A DNA stretch of 64,000 nt from assembly GCA_005808665.1 (NCBI GenBank), contig SYLG01000163.1, positions 1 through 64,000 of the forward strand, given 5' to 3'. Made by a program: the position numbers and the translations under genes. This stretch comes from Planctomycetia bacterium (lineage in GTDB: Bacteria > Planctomycetota > Planctomycetia > Gemmatales > Gemmataceae). Below the pieces are notes generated by a model. The model ran no database searches and was not told where the DNA came from. It was given only the letters and a program-made list of their open reading frames with translations. Positions 10,906 to 21,342 of the stretch are shown one piece after another (positions within the stretch are counted from its first letter, which is position 1; every line of letters begins with the position of its first letter).

Positions 10906-12402
10906 TTATTTGCCAAGGGCCATATAAACGGTTTTAACCTCGGTGTAATTCTGGAGGGCATACTCCCCAAGTTCCCTGCCAAGGCCCGACATCTTGAAAC
11001 CACCGAATGGTGCGGCGGCATCAAAAACATCATAACAATTGACCCAAACCGTCCCTGCCCTGAGTTGGTTGGAAACTTTGAGCGCCTTGTTAATGTCCCT
11101 TGTCCAAACCGCCGCAGCCAGTCCAAAGAAATTGTTATTTCCCCGCCTGATAACCTCATCGGCATCTTTGAATTTAAGAATATTCATAACAGGACCGAAA
11201 ATCTCATATTTGGCGATCCTCATGTGGTCCTCGACGCCTGTAAACACCGTCGGTTCGATAAAATAACCCGGGCCCTGGGGCCTGCCTCCACCAGAGAGGA
11301 GGTGGGCTCCTTCTGCCTTGCCGGAATCAATAAACCCCATGATGCGATCCCTTTGTCCGGCGCTGACCTGGGGGCCCTGGGTAACGCCTTGATCAAAGGG
11401 ATCCCCCATTTTCTGGGCCTTAACTTTGGCAAGCATTTTTTCCACGAATTGGTCATGAACTTTGTCTTCAACATAAAGGCGGCTACCCGCACAGCAACAT
11501 TGCCCTTGATTGAAAAAAAGGCCAAACCAGCTTCCCTCGACCGCATCGTCAATATCCGCATCCGAAAAAACAATATTTGGACTTTTGCCACCTAGCTCGA
11601 GGGTAACCCGTTTGAGGTTGCTCCGTGCTGCACCCTCCATAATGAGTTGACCGGTGGTGGTCTCACCAGTAAAGGCAATTTTATCGACATCCATATGGGA
11701 GGTTAAGGCTGCACCCGCTGTGGGTCCGAAACCGGGCACCACATTGATTACTCCGTGGGGAATTCCCGCTTCATGAGCCAGTTTGGCGACCGCAAGTGCG
11801 GAAAGTGGAGTTTGTTCCGCGGGTTTGAGAACCATGGTGCAACCAGTTGCAAGGGCTGGGGCCCATTTCCAAGCTTGCATGAGTAACGGGAAATTCCAAG
11901 GAATGATTTGCCCAACAACCCCAACCGGTTCATGGCGGGTATAACAGAAGAAATCACCCTCAACAGGAATTGTTTTCCCATGGTTTTTATCCGCCCAGCC
12001 TGCGTAATAGCGATAACATTTGATGACCAAAGGCAAATCCGCAGCTAGAGCATCCGCCAAAGGCTTACCGTTGTCGAGACTTTCCAAGGCAGCAAGCTCA
12101 AGCATGTTTTTTTCGATAAGGTCAGCCAATCGGTAGAGAATACGACCCCGTTCGGCGGCACTCATCGTTGACCAGGGACCTGTTTCAAAAGCTCGCCTTG
12201 CTGCGGCAACAGCCAGATTGATGTCTTCCTTATCGCCTTCGGCAACCCGACAAATAACCTGCCCGGTGGCAGGATTGACCGTATCAAACATTTTTCCCGA
12301 AACACTATGGCACCATTTCCCATCAATAAGCATGAGCTGATCAACAACTTTGGGTTTCGCAATTTTCGGTTGAGAGGAAACAGCAGTCATGGTTGGCTCC
12401 AT
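10906..12402 (-). CDS. Aldehyde dehydrogenase (NAD-dependent)
   Basis: [18 protein letters not shown] and [20 protein letters not shown] signatures. Confidence 0.95.
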   Translation of the reverse strand: MEPTMTAVSSQPKIAKPKVVDQLMLIDGKWCHSVSGKMFDTVNPATGQVICRVAEGDKEDINLAVAAARRAFETGPWSTMSAAERGRILYRLADLIEKNMLELAALESLDNGKPLADALAADLPLVIKCYRYYAGWADKNHGKTIPVEGDFFCYTRHEPVGVVGQIIPWNFPLLMQAWKWAPALATGCTMVLKPAEQTPLSALAVAKLAHEAGIPHGVINVVPGFGPTAGAALTSHMDVDKIAFTGETTTGQLIMEGAARSNLKRVTLELGGKSPNIVFSDADIDDAVEGSWFGLFFNQGQCCCAGSRLYVEDKVHDQFVEKMLAKVKAQKMGDPFDQGVTQGPQVSAGQRDRIMGFIDSGKAEGAHLLSGGGRPQGPGYFIEPTVFTGVEDHMRIAKYEIFGPVMNILKFKDADEVIRRGNNNFFGLAAAVWTRDINKALKVSNQLRAGTVWVNCYDVFDAAAPFGGFKMSGLGRELGEYALQNYTEVKTVYMALGK

Positions 12403-12609
12403 AAAAGGAAAGTAGAGGCTGGAATCGAGCAGAACAACACTAGCAGTATTGTCGGTAACCTTCCCAAGCTTTCAAGGATCTCCTGTTATTGAATTCCTTG
12501 GCCAACCTTTTGGGATTGTTAATGTCCTTCCATCCCATTGGGTTTATCCCTTTCAATTGATAGAAAACGAGGAGGTCATTTCCTCGCCCCATTCTGGAAG
12601 GAGTTTTTT

Positions 12610-13923
12610 ATGAATCAGTCTCTTCGCGGATGCCTTTCCCGTCGTGGTTTTGTTCAAAAATCCTTGGGAGCTTTGGGAGTTGCGGGCCTCCCTGCTTGGT
12701 ATGCCAAGGAAATTATTGCCTCCCAGGAGGAAATTATCGGAAAAAGACCAAGCGATGTTGTTCGGATGGGTGCCATTGGAATTGGCAGCCCCCAAAGTCG
12801 GGGACGGGCCATTTATGGGGATGCCAAACGGCAAAAGGGTCGCTACGTAGCTGCTTGTGATGTGGATTCCAGCCATTTGAAAAACGCCTTGGAAATGATG
12901 AAAAGGGATGGTTTTTCCGAGGCAACCGGCCATGAAGATTTCCGTGACCTGTTGGCACGAAAAGATATCGATGCGGTCACCATTGCTACCCCGGACCAGT
13001 GGCATGCCTTGGTTGCCATTGAAGCCCTGAAAAGGGGCAAGGATGTTTATTGTGAGAAACCCCTTACCTTGACCATTGAAGAAGCCTATGCGGTGGAAAA
13101 GGTTGCCAAGGAAACGGGCCGTGTTTTTCAAACGGGGAGCCAGCAACGCTCCGATGCACGGTTCAGGCTTGCATGCGAATTGGTTCGCAACGGCCGCATT
13201 GGCAAAATCAAAACCGTTGAGGCCCGCATCGGCCGAAACCCTACGGGAACTTTTAAAACAGCTCCGGTTCCTTCAACTCTCAATTGGGATTTTTGGCAAG
13301 GTCCCTGTGAAAAGGTCGAGTACATCACCCAACGCTGCCACTATGAATATCGTTGGTGGTATGAGTATTCCGGCGGTAAAATGACTGACTGGGGAGCTCA
13401 CCATATCGACATTGCCCAATGGGCCTTGGGTCGCGACGGCAGCGGTCCTGTTACCATTGAAACCGAGGCAACAGCTCCGGCAAAGGATGGCAAATCCTAC
13501 AATTGTCATCCCATCTTCAAGGTCAGCTATACCTACGATGATGGGGTGGTGCTTAACACCATGTCCGATGGGGAGAATGGCATCTTTTTCACAGGCGAAA
13601 AGGGTACTATTTTTGTAAGCAGGGGAACCATTAAAGCCTCAAATGAACAAATCCTCAAGGAACCCTTAGGCCCCGATGCTGTACGGCTTGAAGTATCCAA
13701 CAATCATATGGGGAATTTCTTTGATTGCATGAAAACCCGAAAGGCCCCCATTTGCAATGTTTCGGTGGGCACCAGTTCGGTGGTCGTCTGCCATTTGGGA
13801 GTTATTGGACTAAACTTGGGCAAAAAATTGAATTGGGATCCCAAAGCAAAAACTTTTGCCGAGGCCGAAGCCAATGCCCTGATTGGTCGACCCATGCGGG
13901 CTCCATGGAAACTCCAAGCCTAA
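12610..13923 (+). CDS. Gfo/Idh/MocA family oxidoreductase (Tat-like leader)
   Basis: [21 protein letters not shown] leader, [13 protein letters not shown] motif, [19 protein letters not shown]. Confidence 0.93.
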   Translation: MNQSLRGCLSRRGFVQKSLGALGVAGLPAWYAKEIIASQEEIIGKRPSDVVRMGAIGIGSPQSRGRAIYGDAKRQKGRYVAACDVDSSHLKNALEMMKRDGFSEATGHEDFRDLLARKDIDAVTIATPDQWHALVAIEALKRGKDVYCEKPLTLTIEEAYAVEKVAKETGRVFQTGSQQRSDARFRLACELVRNGRIGKIKTVEARIGRNPTGTFKTAPVPSTLNWDFWQGPCEKVEYITQRCHYEYRWWYEYSGGKMTDWGAHHIDIAQWALGRDGSGPVTIETEATAPAKDGKSYNCHPIFKVSYTYDDGVVLNTMSDGENGIFFTGEKGTIFVSRGTIKASNEQILKEPLGPDAVRLEVSNNHMGNFFDCMKTRKAPICNVSVGTSSVVVCHLGVIGLNLGKKLNWDPKAKTFAEAEANALIGRPMRAPWKLQA

Positions 13924-14438
13924 ATTCAGGCCAACGAAATCTTTGGCTTCTTGGGGACGATAAGAAACTCCTCCATCAGTGCAGCATTGATACCTACCGG
14001 GCAAGTGGTCCCGGTGGGCAAAAGCGGAATAAAACCAGTTCTGCAGTTCGACTGAGGCACCATCCTTCGGGTTTAATTGTCATTTCCGAGGATAGTCGAT
14101 CCCAACACGAAAACAAAGCATTGGCCCTCAAACGCTTGCGGCGTGAAATATGCCTTGGGCTCCGCGAAAAATTAAATGTGCCCTTTGTTTTGGAGGTACA
14201 ATTCAAAGCCCTGATTTCGCCTGAGGGCATCTCTGTTTCTGCAAAAAACGAAATTTTTTTTCCGTTTTGCGGAGTGATTCTGGACCTGGTTGAAAATCAA
14301 CATGGGTGCGTTTCCCCGGTTGGAATCCTCCTTGGAATTAGCACCGCACAAACATCGGCATTCCTTACTTGCGAAAAGCACCTCCTCGATCAAGCCAACC
14401 GGATTCGAAGGCGTTTTGGGCATCCACCACTAAGATGA
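13905..14438 (+). CDS. Peptide chain release factor-like protein (RF-1 domain, GGQ)
   Basis: [31 protein letters not shown] motif; start chosen at the internal ATG near 13905. Confidence 0.8.
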   Translation: METPSLNSGQRNLWLLGDDKKLLHQCSIDTYRASGPGGQKRNKTSSAVRLRHHPSGLIVISEDSRSQHENKALALKRLRREICLGLREKLNVPFVLEVQFKALISPEGISVSAKNEIFFPFCGVILDLVENQHGCVSPVGILLGISTAQTSAFLTCEKHLLDQANRIRRRFGHPPLR

Positions 14439-14493
14439 AGGAAATTGTGGATAACCCGTAAACCGGATTGGAAAGGGCCAGGGACGAATTCCA

Positions 14494-14948
14494 TGGGTAG
14501 GCCAATGAATTTTTCCTGGGTGGAGCCAAATCTTTTGGCCGGTTTGGCCTATCCCAATGGACCTGAAGATTTGCAATGGCTTCGAAATAACGGGATTCAA
14601 ATTTTACTCACCCTAACTGAGGAACCCCTGCCGAAATCAAGTATTGATAATGCAGGTTTACTGTCCGTACATGACCCAATTGTGGATTACCATGCTCCCA
14701 CTCCTAAACAATTCGATCGGTGTGTGGGATTAATCCGTTCGGCCCATGAGAAAAATATGGCAGTTGGGGTCCATTGTGCCGCAGGAATAGGGCGAACCGG
14801 CACCATTATCACAGCCTGGTTGATTTCTACAGGGCTATCCCCTGAGGAGGCGTTAAATAAAATCCGTACCCTACGCCCCGGATCGGTGGAAACTTCCCTC
14901 CAGGTCGAATCCCTCAAGCAATGGGCCAAAAACCGAAATGGAGATTAG
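14494..14948 (+). CDS. Dual-specificity protein phosphatase family protein
   Basis: HCAAGIGRTGTIITAWLI, the HCx5R(T/S) catalytic loop. Confidence 0.9.
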
Positions 14949-14966
14949 TTGAAGGGGACAATGTCC

Positions 14967-16028
14967 TTAGGGAATGACTTCCAAACCGGGTTTTCCCCCT
15001 TCCAAAACCTCACCGATTACCGATTGGCAAATCGTCCCAGCCGTTTTCAATGCTTCCAAAAATCTGGGTGCGTCCGCCTTTGGCAAGGCAAACAGCAACC
15101 CCCCAGAGGTTTGGGGATCAAAAAGAATTTCCTTCCGAATCGGGTCCAATGGGTTAGCCAAAGTAAGGTACGATTGGGCATATTCCCGGATACTTTTGTT
15201 GGCACGGGTGAAAAATGAACTTTGGATCAAGCCTGCTACACCGCCAAGCAAAGGAAGGTCGCCCAATTTCAGCCGAATGCGTTGTCCGCTTCCCAGAGCC
15301 ATTTCCAATGCATGTCCGGAAAGGCCAAACCCGGTAACATCGGTGCAGGCATGTATGGCAAAGTTCATGGCAACAAGTGCCGCGGATTTATTAAGATTTG
15401 CCATACATTTTATGGCATCCACAAGGACGCTATCTGGACATTTGCGAGCCCTGTTAGAGGTGGTTATGAATCCCGTCCCAAGAGGCTTTGTCAAAACAAG
15501 CACATCTCCAGGCAGGGCACCAGCATTGGTCCAGATTTTTTGGGGATGAACAATTCCGGTAACAGATAAGCCGAATTTGATTTCCTGGTCGCGGATGGTG
15601 TGGCCTCCCACTACCGTACAACCGGCCTCATTGCACTTTTCCCCCGACCCTGCAAGAATAGGCCCAAGCCAGGTGAATTGAGGATCTTTATCGTCAGGGT
15701 AACCAAGCAAATTAAGGGCGGTTTTGGGGATACCCCCCATGGCATAAACATCGCTCAACGAATTAGCGGCGGCAATCTGACCATAAGCAAAGGGGTCATC
15801 CACAACGGGCGGAAAGAAATCCACAGTTTGTACAAGAGCAATATCCTCCGAAAGGCGATAGACTCCCGCATCATCGGAGGTATCCGTTCCCACGAGGAGA
15901 TTTGGGTCCCGGACGGAGGGCCTGGGAAGGTGGCGCAAAACTTGAGCAATTCCTTCCTGTGGGAGTTTTCCTGCTCAGCCGGCGCAGCTTGCATAATCAA
16001 TTAGGCGTTTTTTTCGGCCCCAGAGCAA
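14967..16028 (-). CDS. selD: Selenide, water dikinase, probable selenocysteine-containing form (UGA at 15975..15977)
   Basis: ORF 14967..15938 is SelD (NLLVGTDTSDDAGVYRL, SDVYAMGGIPKTALNLLG). Reading upstream through TGA gives LLWGRKKRLIDYASCAGUAGKLPQEGIAQVLRHLP, restoring the SelD catalytic-loop region; TTG start at 16028 with upstream GGGAG. Confidence 0.9.
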
Positions 16029-16122
16029 TGTTTACACTCCCAATGAAAAGGAACCCCAGTCCACTAACAAGGTCCACGGTCCATTCTATGAACCGGAATG
16101 TTGCCTCAAATGGAGACCCAAT

Positions 16123-18642
16123 TTACTCCGTCGATTTGTCCACCTTTTTCATGAAGAATGCCGCCCTGACGGGGGCTGGCATGGGGTTATTATCTCCTTT
16201 TACCGAACGCCAAATCACCTCATTCAACAATAGGTCATCCGCCGCATCCTCTTTGGTAAAGTCAAACCCGGCGGAGAGTTTGGCACCCCAAGCGGTTGCT
16301 TGATTTTTTGCGTCCAAATCAACCCGGGCCGATTCGTGAATATAGGGTGTTGGATCGCATTTTGGTCCAAAGGAGGCAAACATTGGTGTTGCTGCCGCAT
16401 CAAATTGGCTCATCGGTTTCAAGCCCAGAATCAGCTCCATGGTCCGAAGCATACTTGATGTCGAATACATCGTTGAATCAACCATTCCTTTTTTTGTGTA
16501 AGGGCTGATCACCAGGGCAACCGCCCTGTGGGCATCCACATGGTCGGATCCGTTTTGGGCATCGTCTTCCACCACAAAAATTGCGGTTTCCTTCCAGAAC
16601 TTGCTATTGCTGATCCCTTCCACCAAAAGCCCAAGGGCAAGGTCATTTTCAGCTACCATAGCCGTTGGTGTGTGTTTTCCCACACTTGTTCCCGAGGTAT
16701 GATCGTTGGGGAGTCGGACCACTTGCATCCGGGGCATATCTCCTTCTTTTTCAAAGCGGCCAAGTTCCGACAAGAATCTTTCAGCCCTTTTGACATCGGG
16801 ATAATCCAAATCATAGCCCCAGAAGTAGGGATCTATCCTTCCTTCAAGGGATTTGACACTGGGAGTGGCTGGATCCCCAAATTTTTTCGGATTTCTAACC
16901 CATTCCCCATAGCTTCTGTAGCTTACTTTGGCTTCGATGCACCGGTCCCAAAGGTAGCCACCGGCCGGTCTGGCAATCGAGTCCCGATTTCCCTCTGCCG
17001 GATAACCCGACAGTTTTCCCAAAACACTACCCCGATAGCTTTGAGGCCAAGCCTTTTCCACATAATCCGTGGCATAGGCTCCCATGGTCCACTCATGGCC
17101 ATCCGCAGATACCTCTCCCTCCACATAAAAATTGTCAAGCAGCACATAGTCCCTGGCGATTTTGTGATGGTTGGGGGTTACCTTTTCGCCAAAAAGGCAA
17201 AGGTTGGCGTCACCATTCCCGCGTTTTACATCCCCAAAAACCTGATCGTATGTGCGGTTTTCCTTGATAATATAAATGCAATATTTGATCGGGCTTGGGT
17301 TTCCTACCATTCCCGGAATCGGACTATCCACAGGCCGGACACCATTGGGCGATCCATCCTCTTTTAGGGGGCTGCATAATTTGGCTTGTCGTGTATACTC
17401 GGCCATACTTTCCGGGGTGGGCATGGGAATGCGGGAAACGGCTCCTGTGTAAAGCCCCCCAATGTACTGTTCTGTGGGATTTCTTTTCAAAAGGGGATTG
17501 GGTCCCTGAACATTGGATTTTGATCCCAGCCCTTTGCCATTTGTTACATAGATGGCCTTTTCCTCGGCATGGTAGCGAACACTGGTGGGATACCAACCGG
17601 TTGGAATGAAGCCCAGGCTTCTCGACCTACCCGGTTCATCTACCCGGAAAACCGCAATGTTATTGTTGTCCGAATTGGTTACAAAAAGAATCGCCCCATC
17701 CGGGGACAGGTCCAGGCTGGAAGGAGTATTCCCGGAAGGAACCCCAGGATAAAGGGAACAGGAGAGCGATTCGGTTTGGGCACCGGTGGTAGTTTCCAAA
17801 ACACTTACAATTTTGGAATTTGCACAGGAAACGAAAAGTCTTTTTCCATCAGGAGAAAGAACCATCTCTGTCGGGTGACTCGCCGTGGTCCAAATCGCCA
17901 GAACTGTGCCCTCTTTCTTATCCAGAACCGCCAGTGAGGATTTGCCCCATTGACTGACATAAACCCGGTTCGACTTGGAATCCACCAAGCAGCTATAAGG
18001 AAAAGAATCAGGAGCAAGAGCTACAATTTGGGGAGTTTGGGGATCCTTTCGGGAGACAATACTCACCGAATGATTCCAGGATCCTGCCACAAAAAGCCTG
18101 TCTCCATCCACCGCTATTCCCGAGGTTACAAAGGTGGATTTTTGTGGGGCGACAGGAATAACCTTGGCTTTTGACAAAAATCCTTCGTGGAAAGGATATT
18201 CCTCAACCGTTGCGTATTCTCCACCGCTAACCAAAAGGGTATTCCCACTATCGGCCCAGGCAATACCATAAAAGGCATGAGGCAAAGTGATCCTGGAAAT
18301 AATTTTTGATTTTTTTCCCGTCGAAAGGATTGCCAATTCATGGGCTCCATACCCGGCATGAAGGACGGCGATGAATTGGCCTTTGGGGTGGATAAGGGCT
18401 TGTACTGGTAAGTCTCCAACCATTACATGCCCTCCGGCCGGGCGAAGGGACCATTGGTTGGGTAGCTGCATATAGCCATCTTTGGCCCCGGGAAGTATCC
18501 TTAACCCCGGAGTTTCCGGGGTTTTAACAGCTACAGGTGGGGATTTTTCCCCATTGTTGGAATTTTGCCCAAGGGTTGGAGCAGCTAGTGCCATCAGGGA
18601 ACCAAATCCCAAGGTCCATTGCAAAGAAGTAATGCGTAACAT
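16123..18642 (-). CDS. Bifunctional YncE-like beta-propeller / alkaline phosphatase-superfamily phosphoesterase
   Basis: N-terminal signal peptide and propeller (LDLSPDGAILFVTNSDNNNIAVFRV), C-terminal ENRTYDQVFGD...VVEDDAQNGSDHVDAHR. Confidence 0.88.
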   Translation of the reverse strand: MLRITSLQWTLGFGSLMALAAPTLGQNSNNGEKSPPVAVKTPETPGLRILPGAKDGYMQLPNQWSLRPAGGHVMVGDLPVQALIHPKGQFIAVLHAGYGAHELAILSTGKKSKIISRITLPHAFYGIAWADSGNTLLVSGGEYATVEEYPFHEGFLSKAKVIPVAPQKSTFVTSGIAVDGDRLFVAGSWNHSVSIVSRKDPQTPQIVALAPDSFPYSCLVDSKSNRVYVSQWGKSSLAVLDKKEGTVLAIWTTASHPTEMVLSPDGKRLFVSCANSKIVSVLETTTGAQTESLSCSLYPGVPSGNTPSSLDLSPDGAILFVTNSDNNNIAVFRVDEPGRSRSLGFIPTGWYPTSVRYHAEEKAIYVTNGKGLGSKSNVQGPNPLLKRNPTEQYIGGLYTGAVSRIPMPTPESMAEYTRQAKLCSPLKEDGSPNGVRPVDSPIPGMVGNPSPIKYCIYIIKENRTYDQVFGDVKRGNGDANLCLFGEKVTPNHHKIARDYVLLDNFYVEGEVSADGHEWTMGAYATDYVEKAWPQSYRGSVLGKLSGYPAEGNRDSIARPAGGYLWDRCIEAKVSYRSYGEWVRNPKKFGDPATPSVKSLEGRIDPYFWGYDLDYPDVKRAERFLSELGRFEKEGDMPRMQVVRLPNDHTSGTSVGKHTPTAMVAENDLALGLLVEGISNSKFWKETAIFVVEDDAQNGSDHVDAHRAVALVISPYTKKGMVDSTMYSTSSMLRTMELILGLKPMSQFDAAATPMFASFGPKCDPTPYIHESARVDLDAKNQATAWGAKLSAGFDFTKEDAADDLLLNEVIWRSVKGDNNPMPAPVRAAFFMKKVDKSTE

Positions 18643-18814
18643 GCTAAAATTCCTCCGGTGAGTCTTGGCATCCCCTGAGAATGCTAGGAATTAACCGTGG
18701 AGTCCATCCAATGAATTATTGGGGAAATTTGCACCTTTTAACCATCAATCAGGCCATCTGGAAATATCCAATGGACTTCCCGGTTCAAAGGGAATGCTCA
18801 TTTAAGGTGAAATA

Positions 18815-20134
18815 ATGACCGAAGCATGGTTAGCAATTCTCTGTATTGCACTAAGCCCGTCGGAACTACCTGAGGCTAAACTCCCAAGCAATTTCCTTAC
18901 CCATTCCCAGGGGTTTGCACTCTTCCCCAAGGGAATTGTTCGCCTCAAGGAACCGCTGCTTGTGGACCTGGCACAATTGGGCCGGATTCACCTGGTGGGA
19001 CAAGGCACCCAAATCATCATGGAGGGGCCAGGCCCTGCGATCCGCTTTGTTGGTTCCTTTGTGACGGGGAACGCAGAACCCAAAAATGTTCCCATCACCG
19101 TACGAAATGCTGAAAGGGGGTGTTCCCTGGCGGGGCTGGATATTGTGGGGGGCCATCCCGATGCAAGCGGCATCGAAATTTCAGGGACCATGGCTATGTC
19201 CCTTCTGGGTGTTTCCGTCCGGAATGGAAAACATGGGGTACACCTGGTCAAACTCAATCGCAACCTTCTCATTAGCGATTGCCATTTTTATGACAATTCG
19301 GGATGTGGCATTTTTTACGACAAGGTCAACCTCCACCAAAGCAACATTACCGAGTGTCACATCAGCTATTGCCGGGGCGGGGGTATTGTTTCCAGAGGTG
19401 GGGATGTGCGAAACATCCAGATTGGCAACTGCGATATCGAATCCAACATGGATACCTCTGCCCTCCCAACTCCAACCGCCAACATTGACCTAGATTCCAC
19501 AGGCGGATCGGTTGCCGAGGTGGCCATAACAGGCTGCACCATTCAACATGCAAATGGTAAAGGGTCGGCAAATATCCGTATCAAAGGCAACGGGGACGGG
19601 GGCCACCTTGGGCCAACTCGTGAGGGCCATTTTGCCATTACCGGAAATGTCCTGTCCGATGTGGAAATCAATATCGACCTTGCCGATTGCCGGGGGGTAA
19701 CTCTTACGGGAAACACTTTCTGGATGGGATATGTCCATAATATAAAAGCAGAACGGTCTTCCCATATCGTCCTTGGTCCAAACTCAATGGACCGAAATCC
19801 CCGCTATGACTATGGCAAAAGTAAAGAGGCCAGCAATTCCGTCCTATTCCAACGCTGTGATAACTGCACGATCCAAGGTTTGAATCTTTCCCAGTCAAAC
19901 AAAGCAAAAGCTGGTTTGGTCATTGAGGATAGCATTGGCTTCACCATTTCCGGTTGTTCGATTGTCGATTGCCAACCAATCGGATTGATGTTGATTCGGG
20001 TCAGGGAAAGTCTTATTTCCGGGTGTCGAATCAAGGTCGAAAATACCAAAGCCCCTCCTTTTGTAACTATTGGTTGCGACAACCTTGTCTTTTCCGGAAA
20101 TAATTTTTTCCACCAAGCCGGACCAACCAAATGA
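18815..20134 (+). CDS. Right-handed parallel beta-helix repeat protein
   Basis: Repeated I/V-x-G-C/N motifs (FTISGCSIVDC, LISGCRIKVEN, VTLTGNTFW) typical of pectate-lyase-like folds. Confidence 0.8.
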   Translation: MTEAWLAILCIALSPSELPEAKLPSNFLTHSQGFALFPKGIVRLKEPLLVDLAQLGRIHLVGQGTQIIMEGPGPAIRFVGSFVTGNAEPKNVPITVRNAERGCSLAGLDIVGGHPDASGIEISGTMAMSLLGVSVRNGKHGVHLVKLNRNLLISDCHFYDNSGCGIFYDKVNLHQSNITECHISYCRGGGIVSRGGDVRNIQIGNCDIESNMDTSALPTPTANIDLDSTGGSVAEVAITGCTIQHANGKGSANIRIKGNGDGGHLGPTREGHFAITGNVLSDVEINIDLADCRGVTLTGNTFWMGYVHNIKAERSSHIVLGPNSMDRNPRYDYGKSKEASNSVLFQRCDNCTIQGLNLSQSNKAKAGLVIEDSIGFTISGCSIVDCQPIGLMLIRVRESLISGCRIKVENTKAPPFVTIGCDNLVFSGNNFFHQAGPTK

Positions 20135-20673
20135 AGGATGCTGATTTTTCAACGAAACCCCCACAAATGGGCCTACCTCCTTTGGTTCAAACGGGATTCC
20201 ATGGCCCCCAGGATGGTCAGGAAAGAAAAACCCTCATTCTGAGGGATCGGCGGGAACGAAAAAGTCGCTGTACCATTTGGCCTTTGCGAAATCATCCGGC
20301 CCTGCGGGTGATTCATTACCCTTGGACTCCCCCCCCGGATTTAACCAATTATTTTCTTTTATGGCCTAACACCACGGAACTTTCTCCGGCGGATGAAAAC
20401 AAAAACCTCCTTTTGGTGGATGGCAGTTGGCGGTGGGCAGAAAAACTCTCCCTACCCCTTTCCGGGATTCCCAAAAGGTCCCTTCGGGGAATTCGGACCG
20501 CATACCCTCGTTCCAGCAAATTATTTGAAGATCCCGAGTACGGATTGGCAACGGTAGAGGCTCTTTTTGCTGCTCACTTTTTATTAGGCAAAGATATCCA
20601 TGGATTGCTTGACCATTACCATTGGGCCGAAGAATTCCTAACCGCAAATCCAATTCTTAAACCAATTCCCTGA
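20131..20673 (+). CDS. TDD superfamily (Tsr3/DTW-like) aminocarboxypropyltransferase-like protein
   Basis: LLLVDGSWRWAEKL...YPRSSKLFEDPEYGLATVEALFAAHFLLG resembles the DGTW / STxEA motifs. Confidence 0.65.
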   Translation: MKDADFSTKPPQMGLPPLVQTGFHGPQDGQERKTLILRDRRERKSRCTIWPLRNHPALRVIHYPWTPPPDLTNYFLLWPNTTELSPADENKNLLLVDGSWRWAEKLSLPLSGIPKRSLRGIRTAYPRSSKLFEDPEYGLATVEALFAAHFLLGKDIHGLLDHYHWAEEFLTANPILKPIP

Positions 20674-20751
20674 CATTGCGCTTGTCTTGGTCCAACTGTA
20701 AAGTAGATTGAATAGTTCAGGCAGCGACTTTTGACAAAGGTGAATCCAGTC

Positions 20752-21012
20752 ATGGCGAAAAAGTGCGATTATTGTGGCAAGAAGCCGAACATCGGGAACA
20801 GCTATACCAAAAGCGGTAAACCCAAGTATTTGGGGGGTAACGGTGTCAAGGTCAGAGGTATTGCCAAGCGAACCTTTGAACCCAATATTCAAAAGCTTCA
20901 GGTTCAGGTCGGCGGAAATGTCCAACGCAAAAAGGCTTGTGTGCAATGTATCCGATCCGGATATGTTCTCAGGCCGACCAAGCGCAAGCCCTTCCAAGTA
21001 GGTGCCATCTAA
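20752..21012 (+). CDS. rpmB: 50S ribosomal protein L28
   Basis: MAKKCDYCGKKPNIGNSYTKSGKPKYLGG...KACVQCIRSG. Confidence 0.92.
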   Translation: MAKKCDYCGKKPNIGNSYTKSGKPKYLGGNGVKVRGIAKRTFEPNIQKLQVQVGGNVQRKKACVQCIRSGYVLRPTKRKPFQVGAI

Positions 21013-21028
21013 TCGGGGTGACGGTTCC

Positions 21029-21316
21029 ATGTCCCTCACCGCCGACCAGGTTCGCTGGGTAGCCCACCTTTCAAGGCTCAAACTTTCCGAGGCGGAAGTC
21101 GCCCAGATGACCCCTCAGCTTGCGTCTATTGTGGGCTATGTCGATCAACTTCAAAAAATCAACACGGAGGGCGTAAAACCTCTATACCATGCATTGGAAC
21201 AGGTCAATGTTTTCCGGCCGGATGCGCTTGGAACTTCGCTTAGTCCAGAGGAAGCCTTAGCCAATGCCCCCGAACGCCTGGGAAATTTTTTCCAGGTCCC
21301 TGCCGTCCTTGATTAA
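21029..21316 (+). CDS. gatC: Asp/Glu-tRNA amidotransferase subunit C
   Basis: VRWVAHLSRLKLSEAEVAQMTPQLASIVGYVDQL. Confidence 0.93.
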   Translation: MSLTADQVRWVAHLSRLKLSEAEVAQMTPQLASIVGYVDQLQKINTEGVKPLYHALEQVNVFRPDALGTSLSPEEALANAPERLGNFFQVPAVLD

Positions 21317-21342
21317 CAATTTTCCCTTTGGATTTTCTTCCC

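Noticed and set aside
14949-15218. ORF 14949..15218 following the phosphatase ORF in the same frame
   Set aside because: The separating stop is TAG and the sequence lies antisense to selD with no protein-like pattern
20674-20751. Extended start of rpmB at 20731
   Set aside because: L28 homology begins at MAKK (20752)
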